NCBI GenBank assembly: GCA_031276865.1
Contig: JAISMF010000071.1
Location: forward strand, 1-64,000
Direction: 5' to 3'
Source of the DNA: Deltaproteobacteria bacterium
GTDB lineage: Bacteria > Desulfobacterota > Desulfarculia > Adiutricales > Adiutricaceae
DNA length: 64,000 nucleotides
Under the pieces are notes generated by a model that had not been told where the DNA came from, ran no database searches, and saw only the letters and a program-made list of their open reading frames with translations. Within the stretch, counting starts at the first letter, position 1. Every line of letters starts with the position of its first letter. The translations under genes and the position numbers were made by a program. Positions 28,593 to 37,320 of this stretch are shown one piece after another.

Positions 28593-29673
28593 AAAATTGC
28601 CGCCTTGAACATGTCCGGGAGGAACCGTGCGGCCTCCCCGGGGGGAAGATGCCTGTGGCAGGCTTTACGCTTAAGGTGTGTGAGGGGCCTCCCGTCTTCC
28701 GGGGGAGGCGGAGAGAAGTCCCCGGGGAGCGGTGGCTACACTTTAGTGCATATGTAGAAGCAATTTTTCGTAATTTCTGAAATGAAGAGCGAATGTAGCC
28801 GAATTAACAATAAATAGCGGCAATTCAAAGGCGCTAAAGAGGGGTGGTTTTCTGGGAGGCGGGGGCGGGGTTTGAGGGAGTTTTCCGGAAAATCCCCGTA
28901 CGGAAATTATATCACAGATCCGCCGCGCGAAGGCCGGGCCGAGCCCGAGGGCGCTGGCTTCGGGAGGGCCGGGGGCGCCCTTTTTTCCGCCTCCGGCGGG
29001 GGGCCGCGTGCGGAAGCGCCGCGGCCCTGGAAGAGACCCTTCCGGAAAAGCGGGAAGGGCGGCGGCGGTTTCGGAGGAAAAAACGAGAAGGCGCTATTTT
29101 TTTCACCGTGCTTTAGGTCGATCATCCCATAGAAGATGAAAAAAAACAAGATTCGCGCCTTATTCGCGCGAAAATAAGAGGGCGGGGGGGGGGCGGGGAG
29201 GCCTTCGGGGGGGATAATCATCTAGATGAGTTTTCGGAAGACTGGAGCCCTGAACTTGAATTCCCAACCGTTCCGGAAAAAGGGACGCCGGATAAATATT
29301 TTTTTCCCCCTGAAAGCGGCGCCTTTCTATTTTTATAAGCCTCGCGGTTGTTTGGCGCGCGCGGATTTCCCTCCCCCGACGAAGCCAAGAAAGGCGTCCC
29401 CTTCCGGCGAAGGAGCGGGACGCCGGTTTTTCCACCCTTCGAAGATCTTTTCCCAGGGCTTTCGTTCGTCAAATTTTTCCGTCCCCCAACCGCCTCGTCC
29501 GGTTCCGTTCCGGTCGGGTTTTTTCCGTTTCGTAAGGTTTATCCTAATTTATTTTCGTCCGCGGGATCCCGTTTTCCCGCGTCCGCTCGATTCCGCGCCC
29601 TGTTTCTTCCGTTTCCGGCCGCGCTCCGGCTTGAAAACGCGTTTCGGATTTTTTCGGCGCCGGGGGTGAGGAT
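28593..29673. other. GC-rich intergenic region
   Basis: About 1.1 kb with no supportable gene. 28600-28740 is strongly structured and GC-rich; I considered and rejected an SRP RNA there. Frames near 28850-29670 are arginine/proline- or phenylalanine-rich artefacts. Confidence 0.45.
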
Positions 29674-31679
29674 ATGAAAAAGGAGGTCGAATTGAAAAAT
29701 ACTCCCCAAAAAAATCCGGCCGCCTCTTTTCCCTCCCCTGAAACGCCCGGCCCTACGGGCGGGTCGGGAAGCGCTTCAAGTTGGAAAAAGCGCGGAGACG
29801 ACGGCGTTCATCACGCTCCCTTCGCGATCGCTTGAAAACTCATGAGGCCTCTCTTTCCGGACGCCCTTACAAGGGAGTTCGAAGAGCTTTCGAGGGTTCC
29901 GGAAAAGCTCATGGAGTTTCACGACAAGATAAGCCGCCTGAAATTTCTGGATCCCGCCTGCGGAAACGGAAATTTTCTTCACGCTTGCCTTAGGGAGCTT
30001 AAGGCGCTGGAAAACGATCTCGCGCGGGAGCTGTCCCTCATGGAGGTTCGAAGCCCTCGGAAAGCGTCCCCGTCCCGGTTTTACGGAATCGAGCTGGACG
30101 AGGAGGCCGTGAAAATCCGCCGGGACGGGCTTCTCGCCCGGGAAGGGTTTTTCAGCGGATCGTTTCGCCGGGGGGGGGGGGCGTGAAAAAAGCCTCGGGC
30201 GCGCCCGGAAAGGCCGCTCTTCCCAAGATCGTCTTGGGAAACGCCCATCTTTTGGACTGGGGGAAAATCGTCCCGGCGAGGGAGCCCTCCCACGTTTTGG
30301 GAAACCCGCCCTTTCGGGGCGCGGGGAAGCGGGACGCCCCGAAAGGGCGGGGACGCGCGCCGGGTCTTCACGGACGACGATCCGCGCCGCGCCCGGCGCC
30401 GCCGATCTGGACTACGCCGCGGCCTGGTTCCACCAGACCGGAAAATTCATTCGGGGCGAAAACGTCAAGGCGGCCTTCGTCGCGACCGGCTCCCTCGTCC
30501 GGGGGGAGCGGGCGGCCTCTTTGTGGCGGCCGATGATGGAGGACTTTGAAATCTCCATCGACTTCGCCCGGCGTCCCCTCGCGCGGGAAAGCCGGGGGAA
30601 GAGGTCCGCGGACGCGCGCTGCGTGATAATAGGCTTTTCCGCCTCCGGCGGCCCCTCGACGAAGATCGTCTGCGAGGAGGACGAGGGCGTTTCCGCCCGA
30701 AACATAAACCCCTGCCTCCCGAACGCCCCCAACGTCTTCGTCTCCGGCCGGACGTCCCCCTCGAGGGGGGCTCCCCCGATGGGCGTGGGAAACAAGCCGC
30801 CGGACGGCGGGAACTATCTTTTCACGTTTGAGGAGGAGCGGGAATTCCTCCTAAGGGAGCCCGGCGCGGAAAAATTCCTCCGGCCCTTCGTCGGCGCCCG
30901 GGAATTCTTCACGGGACGGCCCCGCCGCTGTCTCTTTTTGGGAGGCGCGGACTTCGACGAGCCGCGCGAGCTTCCGGAGATTTTAAAGCGCGTCGTGGCC
31001 GCGCGGCTTTTCCGTTTAGGGAGCCGACGCCCCGCGACCGGAAGGTTCGCGGAAAAACCTTTGAAGTTCCACGCGGAGAACGCGCCGGAATCCCCTTACC
31101 CAGCCCTTCTCCGGGTGACGGGCTCCTCCAGGGAGCGCGCGCCCATGGGTTTTTTGGCGGCGAACGTCGTGGCCGGCGACTCCATGCTCGTGGTTTCCGG
31201 CGCCGCGCTCTTTCATTTCGCCGTCCTCGCTTCCCTTCTCCATATGACATGGATGAGGGCCTTTCGCGGACGGCTGAAAAGCGGCTACCGCTACTCCAAG
31301 CGAGGTGGTTTGCGACAATTTCCCCCCGCTGAACTCCGAAAGGTCGGAAAAAGAGGAGATGGCGGATTGGGGGCGGAGGATTCTTGAAACCCGGAAAAGC
31401 TTTCCCCGGATCCCCTTGGGCGGGCTCTACGACCCGTCCTCCATGCCGTCCGCCCGCAAACGGGCGCGCCGGAAGCTGGACTTGGCCGTGGACGCCGCCT
31501 ACGGATTGAAAGGCGGGGGGGAGGATTCCTCCCGGACGCTGGAAAGGCTTCTTGAGCCGCGCCGGGGGATTTTGGCGGCGGAGGCCGAAGGGGCGGCGGG
31601 GGGGGCGGAGTTTCCGGAACGACGGCGGATGGGCTTTCCGGGCCGCGCCGGGGGAGGGAAAAGGGAGGGCCCGGTCTGA
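29674..31679 (+). pseudogene. Decayed MmeI/YeeA-type adenine DNA methyltransferase
   Basis: Alignable pieces of a class I N6-adenine DNA methyltransferase lie in several frames. In order: GVHHAPFAIA-stop-KLMRPLF (TGA at 29833), LKFLDPACGNGNFLHA (SAM motif I), FYGIELDEEAVKI, then after a G12 run (30170-30181) IVLGNAHLLDW and the catalytic GNPPF. A second shift near 30320-30390 leads to AADLDYAAAWF, then RCVIIGFSA, NINPCLPNAPNVF and LRPFVGAREFF (target-recognition part). A third shift near 31300 leads to NFPPLN, YDPSSMPSA and LDLAVDAAYG. The N-terminal nuclease or helicase portion of type II/BREX relatives is missing. At least one stop and three frameshifts make activity very unlikely. Confidence 0.8.
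30306..30350. repeat. 16-bp perfect inverted repeat inside the methyltransferase remnant
   Basis: Arms 30306-30321 and 30335-30350 are exact complements with a 13-nt spacer. It starts right after the GNPPF coding segment and coincides with one of the frame breaks. Confidence 0.7.
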
Positions 31680-31781
31680 AAACGTGATTATTATGACTTT
31701 AAAAGCATATAAATTATTTAAATAAGCGTTTGCTGATTATTAATTGCTATTATATAGAAGTAAAATATTAATAAAAATCGC

Positions 31782-31810
31782 TTGTAAGAGCCCTTAAACT
31801 GTGCTAGAGT
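31782..31810 (+). promoter_or_regulatory. Promoter of tRNA-Pro
   Basis: TTGTAA (31782-31787), a 17-nt spacer and TAGAGT (31805-31810), inside AT-rich DNA and 11 nt before the mature tRNA 5' end. Confidence 0.6.
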
Positions 31811-31821
31811 CTGACATTTTC

Positions 31822-31901
<80 letters not shown>

Positions 31902-31978
31902 ATATCCGGCGTCGCGCGCCGCGGTCTCGAATCAACCTTCCGGCGAATCAAAACCGGATCCGGAACGCCGAGGAATAT

Positions 31979-32680
31979 ATGCAAAGGAAAACCATGTCTT
32001 TTCAACTCACGCTCCTTGTCGCCCTTTTCGCCGCGCCCCTGATTCTTCTTTCCGCCTCCGGACCCCTCGCGGCCCAGGAGGCCCGGGATCAGGCGGGAAA
32101 GGGCGGAGCCCCCGGGGAGGGCGCTCCGGCCGGAAAGAGGCCCCTGGCCCTTTTCCAGACGAGCAAGGGAAACTTCGAAGTCGAGCTGTTCAGCGATCTC
32201 GCTCCGAAAACCGTGGACAACTTCGTGAGCCTGGCGAACAAAAAGTACTACGACGGGACGATTTTCCACCGGGTGATAAGCGATTTCATGATCCAGGGAG
32301 GCGATCCCACCGGCACCGGCACCGGCGGCCCGGGCTACGTCATTAAAGACGAGTTCGGCGCGGGTCTTTCCCACGACGCGGCCGGAACGCTCTCCATGGC
32401 CAACGCCGGACCCGACACCGGCGGATCCCAGTTCTTCATCACCCTGGTCCCCACCAAATGGCTCGACGGCAAGCACGCCGTCTTCGGGAAGGTGGTGAAG
32501 GGCATGGACGTGGTCCAGGCCATCGGGGCGGTGAAGACCAACCAGTCCGACCGGCCCCTGGAGGAGGTGAGGATAATCTCCCTCGCCATCAAATCCGCCG
32601 CCCCGGAGGAGGCGGCTCCGGAAGCGCGGCCCCAGGCCCCGGACGACAAGGCCCCCGACTCCGAAGGGGGGGGCTCCTAA
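31979..32680 (+). CDS. Cyclophilin-type peptidyl-prolyl isomerase, exported
   Basis: A 233-residue protein with an N-terminal signal peptide (about [19 protein letters not shown] then SGPLAAQ), so it acts in the periplasm. The cyclophilin core shows [20 protein letters not shown], the catalytic Arg and FMIQGGD segment, and [24 protein letters not shown]. It catalyses cis-trans isomerisation of X-Pro bonds in folding proteins. A 35-residue Pro/Ala/Asp-rich tail follows. ATG 31979 or ATG 31994 could be the start; both precede the signal peptide. It ends before a strong shared terminator. Confidence 0.92.
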   Translation: MQRKTMSFQLTLLVALFAAPLILLSASGPLAAQEARDQAGKGGAPGEGAPAGKRPLALFQTSKGNFEVELFSDLAPKTVDNFVSLANKKYYDGTIFHRVISDFMIQGGDPTGTGTGGPGYVIKDEFGAGLSHDAAGTLSMANAGPDTGGSQFFITLVPTKWLDGKHAVFGKVVKGMDVVQAIGAVKTNQSDRPLEEVRIISLAIKSAAPEEAAPEARPQAPDDKAPDSEGGGS

Positions 32681-32715
32681 GTTTTCGAAGGATTTCCTCC
32701 TCCCGTTTTCAAGCC

Positions 32716-32760
32716 AAAAAGCCTTCCCGCGGAAGCCTCCCTTCCGCGGGAAGGCTTTTT
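32716..32760. terminator. Bidirectional rho-independent terminator
   Basis: AAAAAGCCTTCCCGCGGAAG (32716-32735) pairs with CTTCCGCGGGAAGGCTTTTT (32741-32760). The T-run serves the cyclophilin gene on the plus strand, and the leading A-run becomes a T-run for the convergent larE operon. Confidence 0.9.
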
Positions 32761-32776
32761 CTTTTCCCCTCCTCTT

Positions 32777-33616
32777 TCAGCCGGAGTCCCTCCCGCCCCG
32801 GGGAAGGGTCAGGTTCATGGAGCCGGAGCGGTAGCCCAGGAGATCCACCGCCAGGAAGTCGAAGCCCAAGGTTTTGAACTCCCGGTTCAACCTCTCCCTT
32901 GTTTCCGGCCGGATGACGAGTTGGAAGCCCTCCTCGTCGCACTCCACCCGGGCGAGCCTTCCCCGCTCATGGAGGCGCACCCTCACCTGCCGGAAGCCCA
33001 AGGAGAGGAGGAGCTCTTCGGCTTGGTCGATTTTTTTCAGCCCTTCCGGCGTTATGGGCTCCCCGTAGGGGAAGCGGGAGGCGAGGCAGGCGAAGGAGGG
33101 CTTGTTCCAGGTGGGGAGATCCATCTCCCGGGAGAGCTCCCGGATCTCGCTCTTGGTGAGCTCCGCCTCCCTTAAAGGGCTTTTCACGCCCAGCTCCCTC
33201 ACGGCCTGGAGTCCGGGGCGGTAGTCGCCCTCGTCGTCCCTGTTGGAGGCCTCGAGCACCTCCGTTATCCCCCTTTCCCGGGCGGCGTCTTTAATCTTCC
33301 GCAAGAGCTCCCTTTTGCAGAGGTAGCAGCGGTTGGGGGGGTTTTCGGAAAAGCCGGGGAGATCCAGTTCCTCCGAGTCCAAAAGGAGGTGCGGGATGCC
33401 CCTTTGGCCGGTGAAGTCCCGGGCGGCTTTAAGCTCCCTTTCGGGAAAGCTTAAAGAGCGGCCGGTGACCGCCAGGAGGGCGCCGTCCTTTAAAGAATTC
33501 TGGCAGGAGGCCAGGAGGAAGGTGGAGTCCACCCCGCCGGAAAAGGCCACGGCCGCGGAGCCCAGGGATTCGAGGATGGAGCGCAGCCTCTCCTTTTTGC
33601 GGCGTAGTTGGTTCAT
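32777..33616 (-). CDS. larE: LarE-type ATP-dependent sulfur transferase
   Basis: A 279-residue PP-loop protein with SGGVDS (26-31). LarE supplies sulfur for the nickel-pincer nucleotide cofactor of lactate racemase, by sacrificing its own cysteine or through a three-cysteine [4Fe-4S] site. Here C97 and C100 (NRCYLCK) and C177 (SFACLASR) are all present, the three-cysteine pattern reported for the cluster type. No larA, larB or larC is in the window. It is the last gene of a minus-strand run beginning at def, 54 nt after mnmA. Confidence 0.85.
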   Translation of the reverse strand: MNQLRRKKERLRSILESLGSAAVAFSGGVDSTFLLASCQNSLKDGALLAVTGRSLSFPERELKAARDFTGQRGIPHLLLDSEELDLPGFSENPPNRCYLCKRELLRKIKDAARERGITEVLEASNRDDEGDYRPGLQAVRELGVKSPLREAELTKSEIRELSREMDLPTWNKPSFACLASRFPYGEPITPEGLKKIDQAEELLLSLGFRQVRVRLHERGRLARVECDEEGFQLVIRPETRERLNREFKTLGFDFLAVDLLGYRSGSMNLTLPRGGRDSG

Positions 33617-33632
33617 CGCGTCTCCGTTTAAA

Positions 33633-33659
33633 GGGCCGCGTCCCTTAAGGACGCGGCCC
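33633..33659. other. 11-bp GC hairpin between mnmA and larE
   Basis: GGGCCGCGTCC (33633-33643) pairs with GGACGCGGCCC (33649-33659) around CTTAA. It fills most of the gap between mnmA and larE. T5 follows on the plus strand only, so for these minus-strand genes it is not a standard terminator. Confidence 0.6.
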
Positions 33660-33670
33660 GGCGTCGTTTT

Positions 33671-34822
33671 TCAATCCGGCCGAAGCCGGCGGGGGAGGGG
33701 CTCCCAGTCCTTCACGGCCTTCACGATGACGCCGCCGCCCAGGACGACGTCTCCCTGGTAGAAGACCGCCGCCTGGCCGGGGGCCACCGCGTTCTGGGGC
33801 TCGGCGAACTCCACCAGGACCTCCGCGCGGGAAAGGGGCCGCAGGAGGGCGGGCTTTTCTTTTTGCCGGTATCTGATTTTAACGGAGCACTCGAGAGTTT
33901 CGGGGAGCTCCGTCAAGGCGACCAGGTTGACGGATCCCACCAGCATGGCCTTGGACCTCAGCCCCTCCGGGGGGCCCGCGGTCACGGTGTTGGCGGCGGC
34001 GTCGATTTCCAGGACGTAGGAGGGATCCGGCCCGGGGAGGCCCAGGCCCCGCCTCTGGCCCACGGTGTAGTGGTGGATCCCCCGGTGGCGCCCCAGAACC
34101 CGGCCCCGCGGGTCCAAAATGTCCCCGGGTTTGGGGGGGACGCCCAGGGTTTTTTCCAGAAAGTCCCCGTAATTTCCGTCCCTGACGAAGCAGATGTCCT
34201 GGCTCTCCTTTTTCCGGGCGGTTTTGAGGCCGGCCGCGGCCGCGATCCTCCTCACCTCGCTTTTCGCGAGCCCCCCCAGGGGGAAGAGGACCCGGGCGAG
34301 ATCCTTCTGCCCCAGGAAGTACAGGACGTAGCTCTGATCCTTTTCCGGGTCCAGGGCCTTTTTCAAGAGAAGGCGCCCCTCCTCGTCCTTCTCGATTCTC
34401 GCGTAGTGGCCGGTCGCGACGTAACGGCAGCCCAGGGCACGGGCCCGGTCGAAGAGGTGGTGGAATTTCAGGCGGCGGTTGCAGTCCACGCAGGGGTTGG
34501 GGGTGAGCCCTTGGAGATAGGCCCGGACGAAGCGCTCCACCACCTCCCTTTGGAAGAGGCGGGTGAAGTTGAACACCAGGAAGTCCAGATCCAGGGCCTC
34601 GCAGACGGAGCCCGCGTCCCGGACGTCGGCGAGCGAGCAGCAGCGCCCCTCGCCCGCCTCCGTTTCATCCTCCCCGTTTAAGAGCTTCATGGTGCAGCCG
34701 GTGACCCGGGCCCCCAGGCGTTTGAGGAGCAAGGCCGCACAGGAGCTGTCCACTCCGCCGCTCATGGCGCAGAGCGCTTTTTCGCCTTCGAGGGGGGGGT
34801 GGCTTTCCCGGGGTTCGTCCAT
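33671..34822 (-). CDS. mnmA: tRNA-specific 2-thiouridylase
   Basis: A 383-residue enzyme that thiolates U34 of Lys, Glu and Gln tRNAs. The PP-loop motif SGGVDS lies near residue 21. The two catalytic cysteines are in LTPNPCVDCNRRLKF and KESQDICFV. The DQSYVLYFL segment and HHYTVGQRRGLG confirm the family. It lies 75 nt after a SemiSWEET-like gene and before larE, both sulfur-transfer PP-loop enzymes. Confidence 0.95.
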   Translation of the reverse strand: MDEPRESHPPLEGEKALCAMSGGVDSSCAALLLKRLGARVTGCTMKLLNGEDETEAGEGRCCSLADVRDAGSVCEALDLDFLVFNFTRLFQREVVERFVRAYLQGLTPNPCVDCNRRLKFHHLFDRARALGCRYVATGHYARIEKDEEGRLLLKKALDPEKDQSYVLYFLGQKDLARVLFPLGGLAKSEVRRIAAAAGLKTARKKESQDICFVRDGNYGDFLEKTLGVPPKPGDILDPRGRVLGRHRGIHHYTVGQRRGLGLPGPDPSYVLEIDAAANTVTAGPPEGLRSKAMLVGSVNLVALTELPETLECSVKIRYRQKEKPALLRPLSRAEVLVEFAEPQNAVAPGQAAVFYQGDVVLGGGVIVKAVKDWEPLPRRLRPD

Positions 34823-34897
34823 CGGCGGGGCGGGCTTAAAGGGGGGCTTTTCGCCCGAAGGGGGGGGAGGCGGCTTTCCCTGGGGGGCGAAACCCCT

Positions 34898-35197
34898 TTA
34901 GGCGTCCGGCCGCCCCGCGGCCCTCTCTTCGCGGCGGTACCAAAAGTAGAGGAAGACGTCGGCGCTCACCAGCGTCATGTTCAAAATATAGAAGAAGAAG
35001 ACGTAGTTGATGGCGCCGGAGGCTATCTTGGCCAGGACGCCGAAGAGGTATCCGGTCTCGATTATGAGGAGGAAGCTCAAACTCTTCCCCCGGGCGCTCT
35101 TGCGGCGGTAGGTGTTCAAGATGTTCGCGGGCCAGGCGAATCCGAAGGCCACGAGCATCAGGCTTTCGCATATTTTGGCGGCGGAGCTCTCCATCAT
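34898..35197 (-). CDS. Small SemiSWEET/PQ-loop-like membrane protein
   Basis: A 99-residue protein with three membrane helices (about 9-26, 43-62, 66-88). The loop after the first helix, WPANILNTYRRKSARGKS, has the proline and the KS-x-x-GKS pattern of PQ-loop/SemiSWEET proteins. Such proteins dimerise to form small transporters. Similar orphan proteins in Firmicutes are annotated only as membrane proteins. The gene lies between fmt and mnmA with no functional link I can name. Two adjacent ATGs open the frame. Confidence 0.7.
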   Translation of the reverse strand: MMESSAAKICESLMLVAFGFAWPANILNTYRRKSARGKSLSFLLIIETGYLFGVLAKIASGAINYVFFFYILNMTLVSADVFLYFWYRREERAAGRPDA

Positions 35198-35242
35198 GGC
35201 GCCCTTTTCGGTTTCGAGGCGGAAAGCCCCTCCGGATCGATT

Positions 35243-36202
35243 TCAAAGCGAGGCGAAGGCCTCGGGGCGGCGGCCCTGGAAAAACTCGTACGCGGGCATG
35301 CGCCTTTTCCCCGCCGCCTGGAGCTCCTTGAGGTAAAGCAGCCCCTCCCCGCAGCCCACGGCGAGGGCCCCCTCGGGGGAAAGCCCCTCGACCTTGCCTG
35401 GGGGAAAGCTTCCCGGGCCGTGGGCGGCGGAAAAGAACAAAACTTCGCCGTCCCCCAGGCGGGCCCGGGCCCCGGGCCAGGGGTCGCATCCGTTGATCCG
35501 GCCGGCGCACTCGGACGCCGGCCGGGAGAAATCCACATAGCCGTCCTTTTTTTCCAAAAGCCTGTTGGTGGTGGCGAGAAGGGGATCCTGCGGCCGGGGG
35601 GGCGGCTGGGAGCCGTCCTTGATCTTTTTAATGGTCAGGGCTAAAAGGTCCGCCCCGTCCCGGGCGAGCTTTTCGGCAAGTTCCCCGGCGCCCTCGTAGG
35701 GGAGGACGGGTCTCCTGGTCTGGGCCAGGACCGCTCCGGTGTCCATGCCCGCCTCCAGGAGCATGACGGAGACCCCGGTCTCTCGATCCCCGTTTATGAG
35801 GGCCCAGTTCACGGGCGCCGGGCCCCGGTGCCGGGGCAGAAGCGAGGGATGCACGTTCACGGGAGGGATCCTCCCCGTTTCCAGGAGGCTTTTCCCCAAC
35901 ATGGCGCCGTAGGCCGCGACCACCAGGAGATCCGGCTCCAAAGAGGCGATGTAGTCGCGGATCTCGGGGGCGTTGGGCTTGTCGCTTTCCAAAAGCTCGA
36001 GGCCGTTTTCCCGGGCGTACCGCGTCGCCGGAACGTGGGTGAGCCTCCTCCCCCGGCCGGCCGGCCGGGGAGGGGCGCTCACCACCAGCGCCACCTGGTC
36101 CGGGCCTTCTAAAAGGGCCTCCAGGGAGGGAAGGGAAAAGAGGGCGGAGCCGAAGAAGACTATTCTCCACGGCCTAGCGCCCGCGGAAACGGGGCCGGTC
36201 AC
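35243..36202 (-). CDS. fmt: Methionyl-tRNA formyltransferase
   Basis: A 319-residue enzyme that formylates initiator Met-tRNA. Signature segments are VNVHPSLLPRHRGPAPVNWALINGD and ETGVSVMLLEAGMDTGAVL, containing the conserved N-H-D formyl-transfer residues. The start is GTG 36202, directly abutting the def stop (36203-36205) with no gap, so translation is probably coupled. The def-fmt pairing is standard. Confidence 0.94.
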   Translation of the reverse strand: MTGPVSAGARPWRIVFFGSALFSLPSLEALLEGPDQVALVVSAPPRPAGRGRRLTHVPATRYARENGLELLESDKPNAPEIRDYIASLEPDLLVVAAYGAMLGKSLLETGRIPPVNVHPSLLPRHRGPAPVNWALINGDRETGVSVMLLEAGMDTGAVLAQTRRPVLPYEGAGELAEKLARDGADLLALTIKKIKDGSQPPPRPQDPLLATTNRLLEKKDGYVDFSRPASECAGRINGCDPWPGARARLGDGEVLFFSAAHGPGSFPPGKVEGLSPEGALAVGCGEGLLYLKELQAAGKRRMPAYEFFQGRRPEAFASL

Positions 36203-36727
36203 TTAGAGGGACCCGCGGCGTTTCTTTTTCTTGAGGCTCTTGAGGTAGAGCTCGCGGGTCAAAGGCGAGAGATGGTCCAGAAAGAGGATGCCGTTTAGGT
36301 GGTCGATCTCGTGCTGGACGATTACGGCTTTATGACCGCCGGCCGTGAGCCGGCGGGGCTCGCCCGCGAGATCCTGGTACTCCACCTCCACCAAATCGAA
36401 GCGCTCCACCAGGGCCTTTAGATCCTCCACCGAGAGGCAGCCCTCCTTTTCCTCCCGCGATCCCTCGCCTCTGACTATGACCGGGTTGACTAAAGCCAGG
36501 TTTTTGGAGCCGTACTCCTCTTCCTCGGAGTCGTCCCGGTCGTCAATCACGATGAGGCGCTGGAGCTCCCCCACCTGGGGGGCGGCCAGACCGGCCCCGG
36601 GGGCGTCCAGCATGGTGTCCGTCATATCGGAGGCCAAACGCCTAAGCCGGGCGTCGAAGACCGTGACCGGCCGGGACGTCTCCCGCAGAAGGGGATCGGG
36701 GTATTTGAGGATCTTTAAAACGGACAT
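36203..36727 (-). CDS. def: Peptide deformylase
   Basis: A 174-residue metalloenzyme removing the N-formyl group from nascent proteins. All three motifs are intact: GAGLAAPQVG near 44, EGCLSV near 94 and QHEIDH near 137, supplying the metal ligands Cys and two His and the catalytic Glu. An acidic loop DDSEEEEYGSK lies in the middle. It is the first gene of the def, fmt, SemiSWEET, mnmA, larE run. Confidence 0.95.
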   Translation of the reverse strand: MSVLKILKYPDPLLRETSRPVTVFDARLRRLASDMTDTMLDAPGAGLAAPQVGELQRLIVIDDRDDSEEEEYGSKNLALVNPVIVRGEGSREEKEGCLSVEDLKALVERFDLVEVEYQDLAGEPRRLTAGGHKAVIVQHEIDHLNGILFLDHLSPLTRELYLKSLKKKKRRGSL

Positions 36728-37164
36728 GTCGGTCGTCTTTCTTTCATAAAAAAACGAAAAAAGGGAAAAGGGGCGCCGGCGAAAGCGCTTCCGCCGGCCG
36801 GAGGGGAAGAGCGGAAAGGCTCTTCCGGCCTCTAAACCACGTATTATATCACAAAACCTCTTTGGATAATATGTGGAACGCTCGCCTTCTCTTATTTTCC
36901 CTCATTTTCAGCCGTTTTCGGCCGACGGGGCTGAAGGCGAGGCTGTTTCGGGGCGTTTTCGGGAGTTCCGCCCTCCCGAAAAATAGAATCGTTAGCGCGT
37001 TTTTAGGTTTCGGAAGGGCGTAAGGCCGGCGATTGAGCCTCTTTTCGGGTTTGATTTTCGGTGGTTTTCATAAATTCCGCCCTTTAACCGAATCGTCGCT
37101 CCGGCGGTTAAATACTGGAAACGGCCAAGTAAAGCCGGACGCGGACTTCGCGGCGGTTGTTCCG
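36728..37164. other. Intergenic region with partial repeat copies
   Basis: No gene is supportable. The block at 37088-37110 (CTCCGGCGGTTAAATACTGG) resembles the right end of the dispersed inverted-repeat element in opposite orientation, so partial or nested copies may be present ahead of the full copy at 37165. Confidence 0.5.
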
Positions 37165-37276
37165 CCACCCCGGCGGATAAAAGATGGAATAACGTCAGTT
37201 TGGTATTCCCCTCCTTATTCTTGGCTATTGTTTATATTCAACCGCCGGTGTGATGATTATTAACCGCCGGTATTAT
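37165..37276. repeat. Dispersed inverted-repeat element, copy 2, plus extra end
   Basis: The main copy (37165-37256) begins CCACCCCGGCGGATAAAAG and ends TTCAACCGCCGGTGTGATGA. A second right end (TTAACCGCCGGTATTAT) follows at 37260-37276. It lies 65 nt beyond the 3' end of the DUF1703 gene. Confidence 0.65.
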
Positions 37277-37320
37277 CAAGGTCGGATGAATAATAAATCA
37301 GATTGGGGCGGAAAACGAAC

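Noticed and set aside
28600-28740. Possible SRP RNA (CATGTCCGGGAGGAACC)
   Set aside because: The tetraloop resembles the SRP core, but the conserved internal-loop bases (CAGG opposite AGCAG) are absent.
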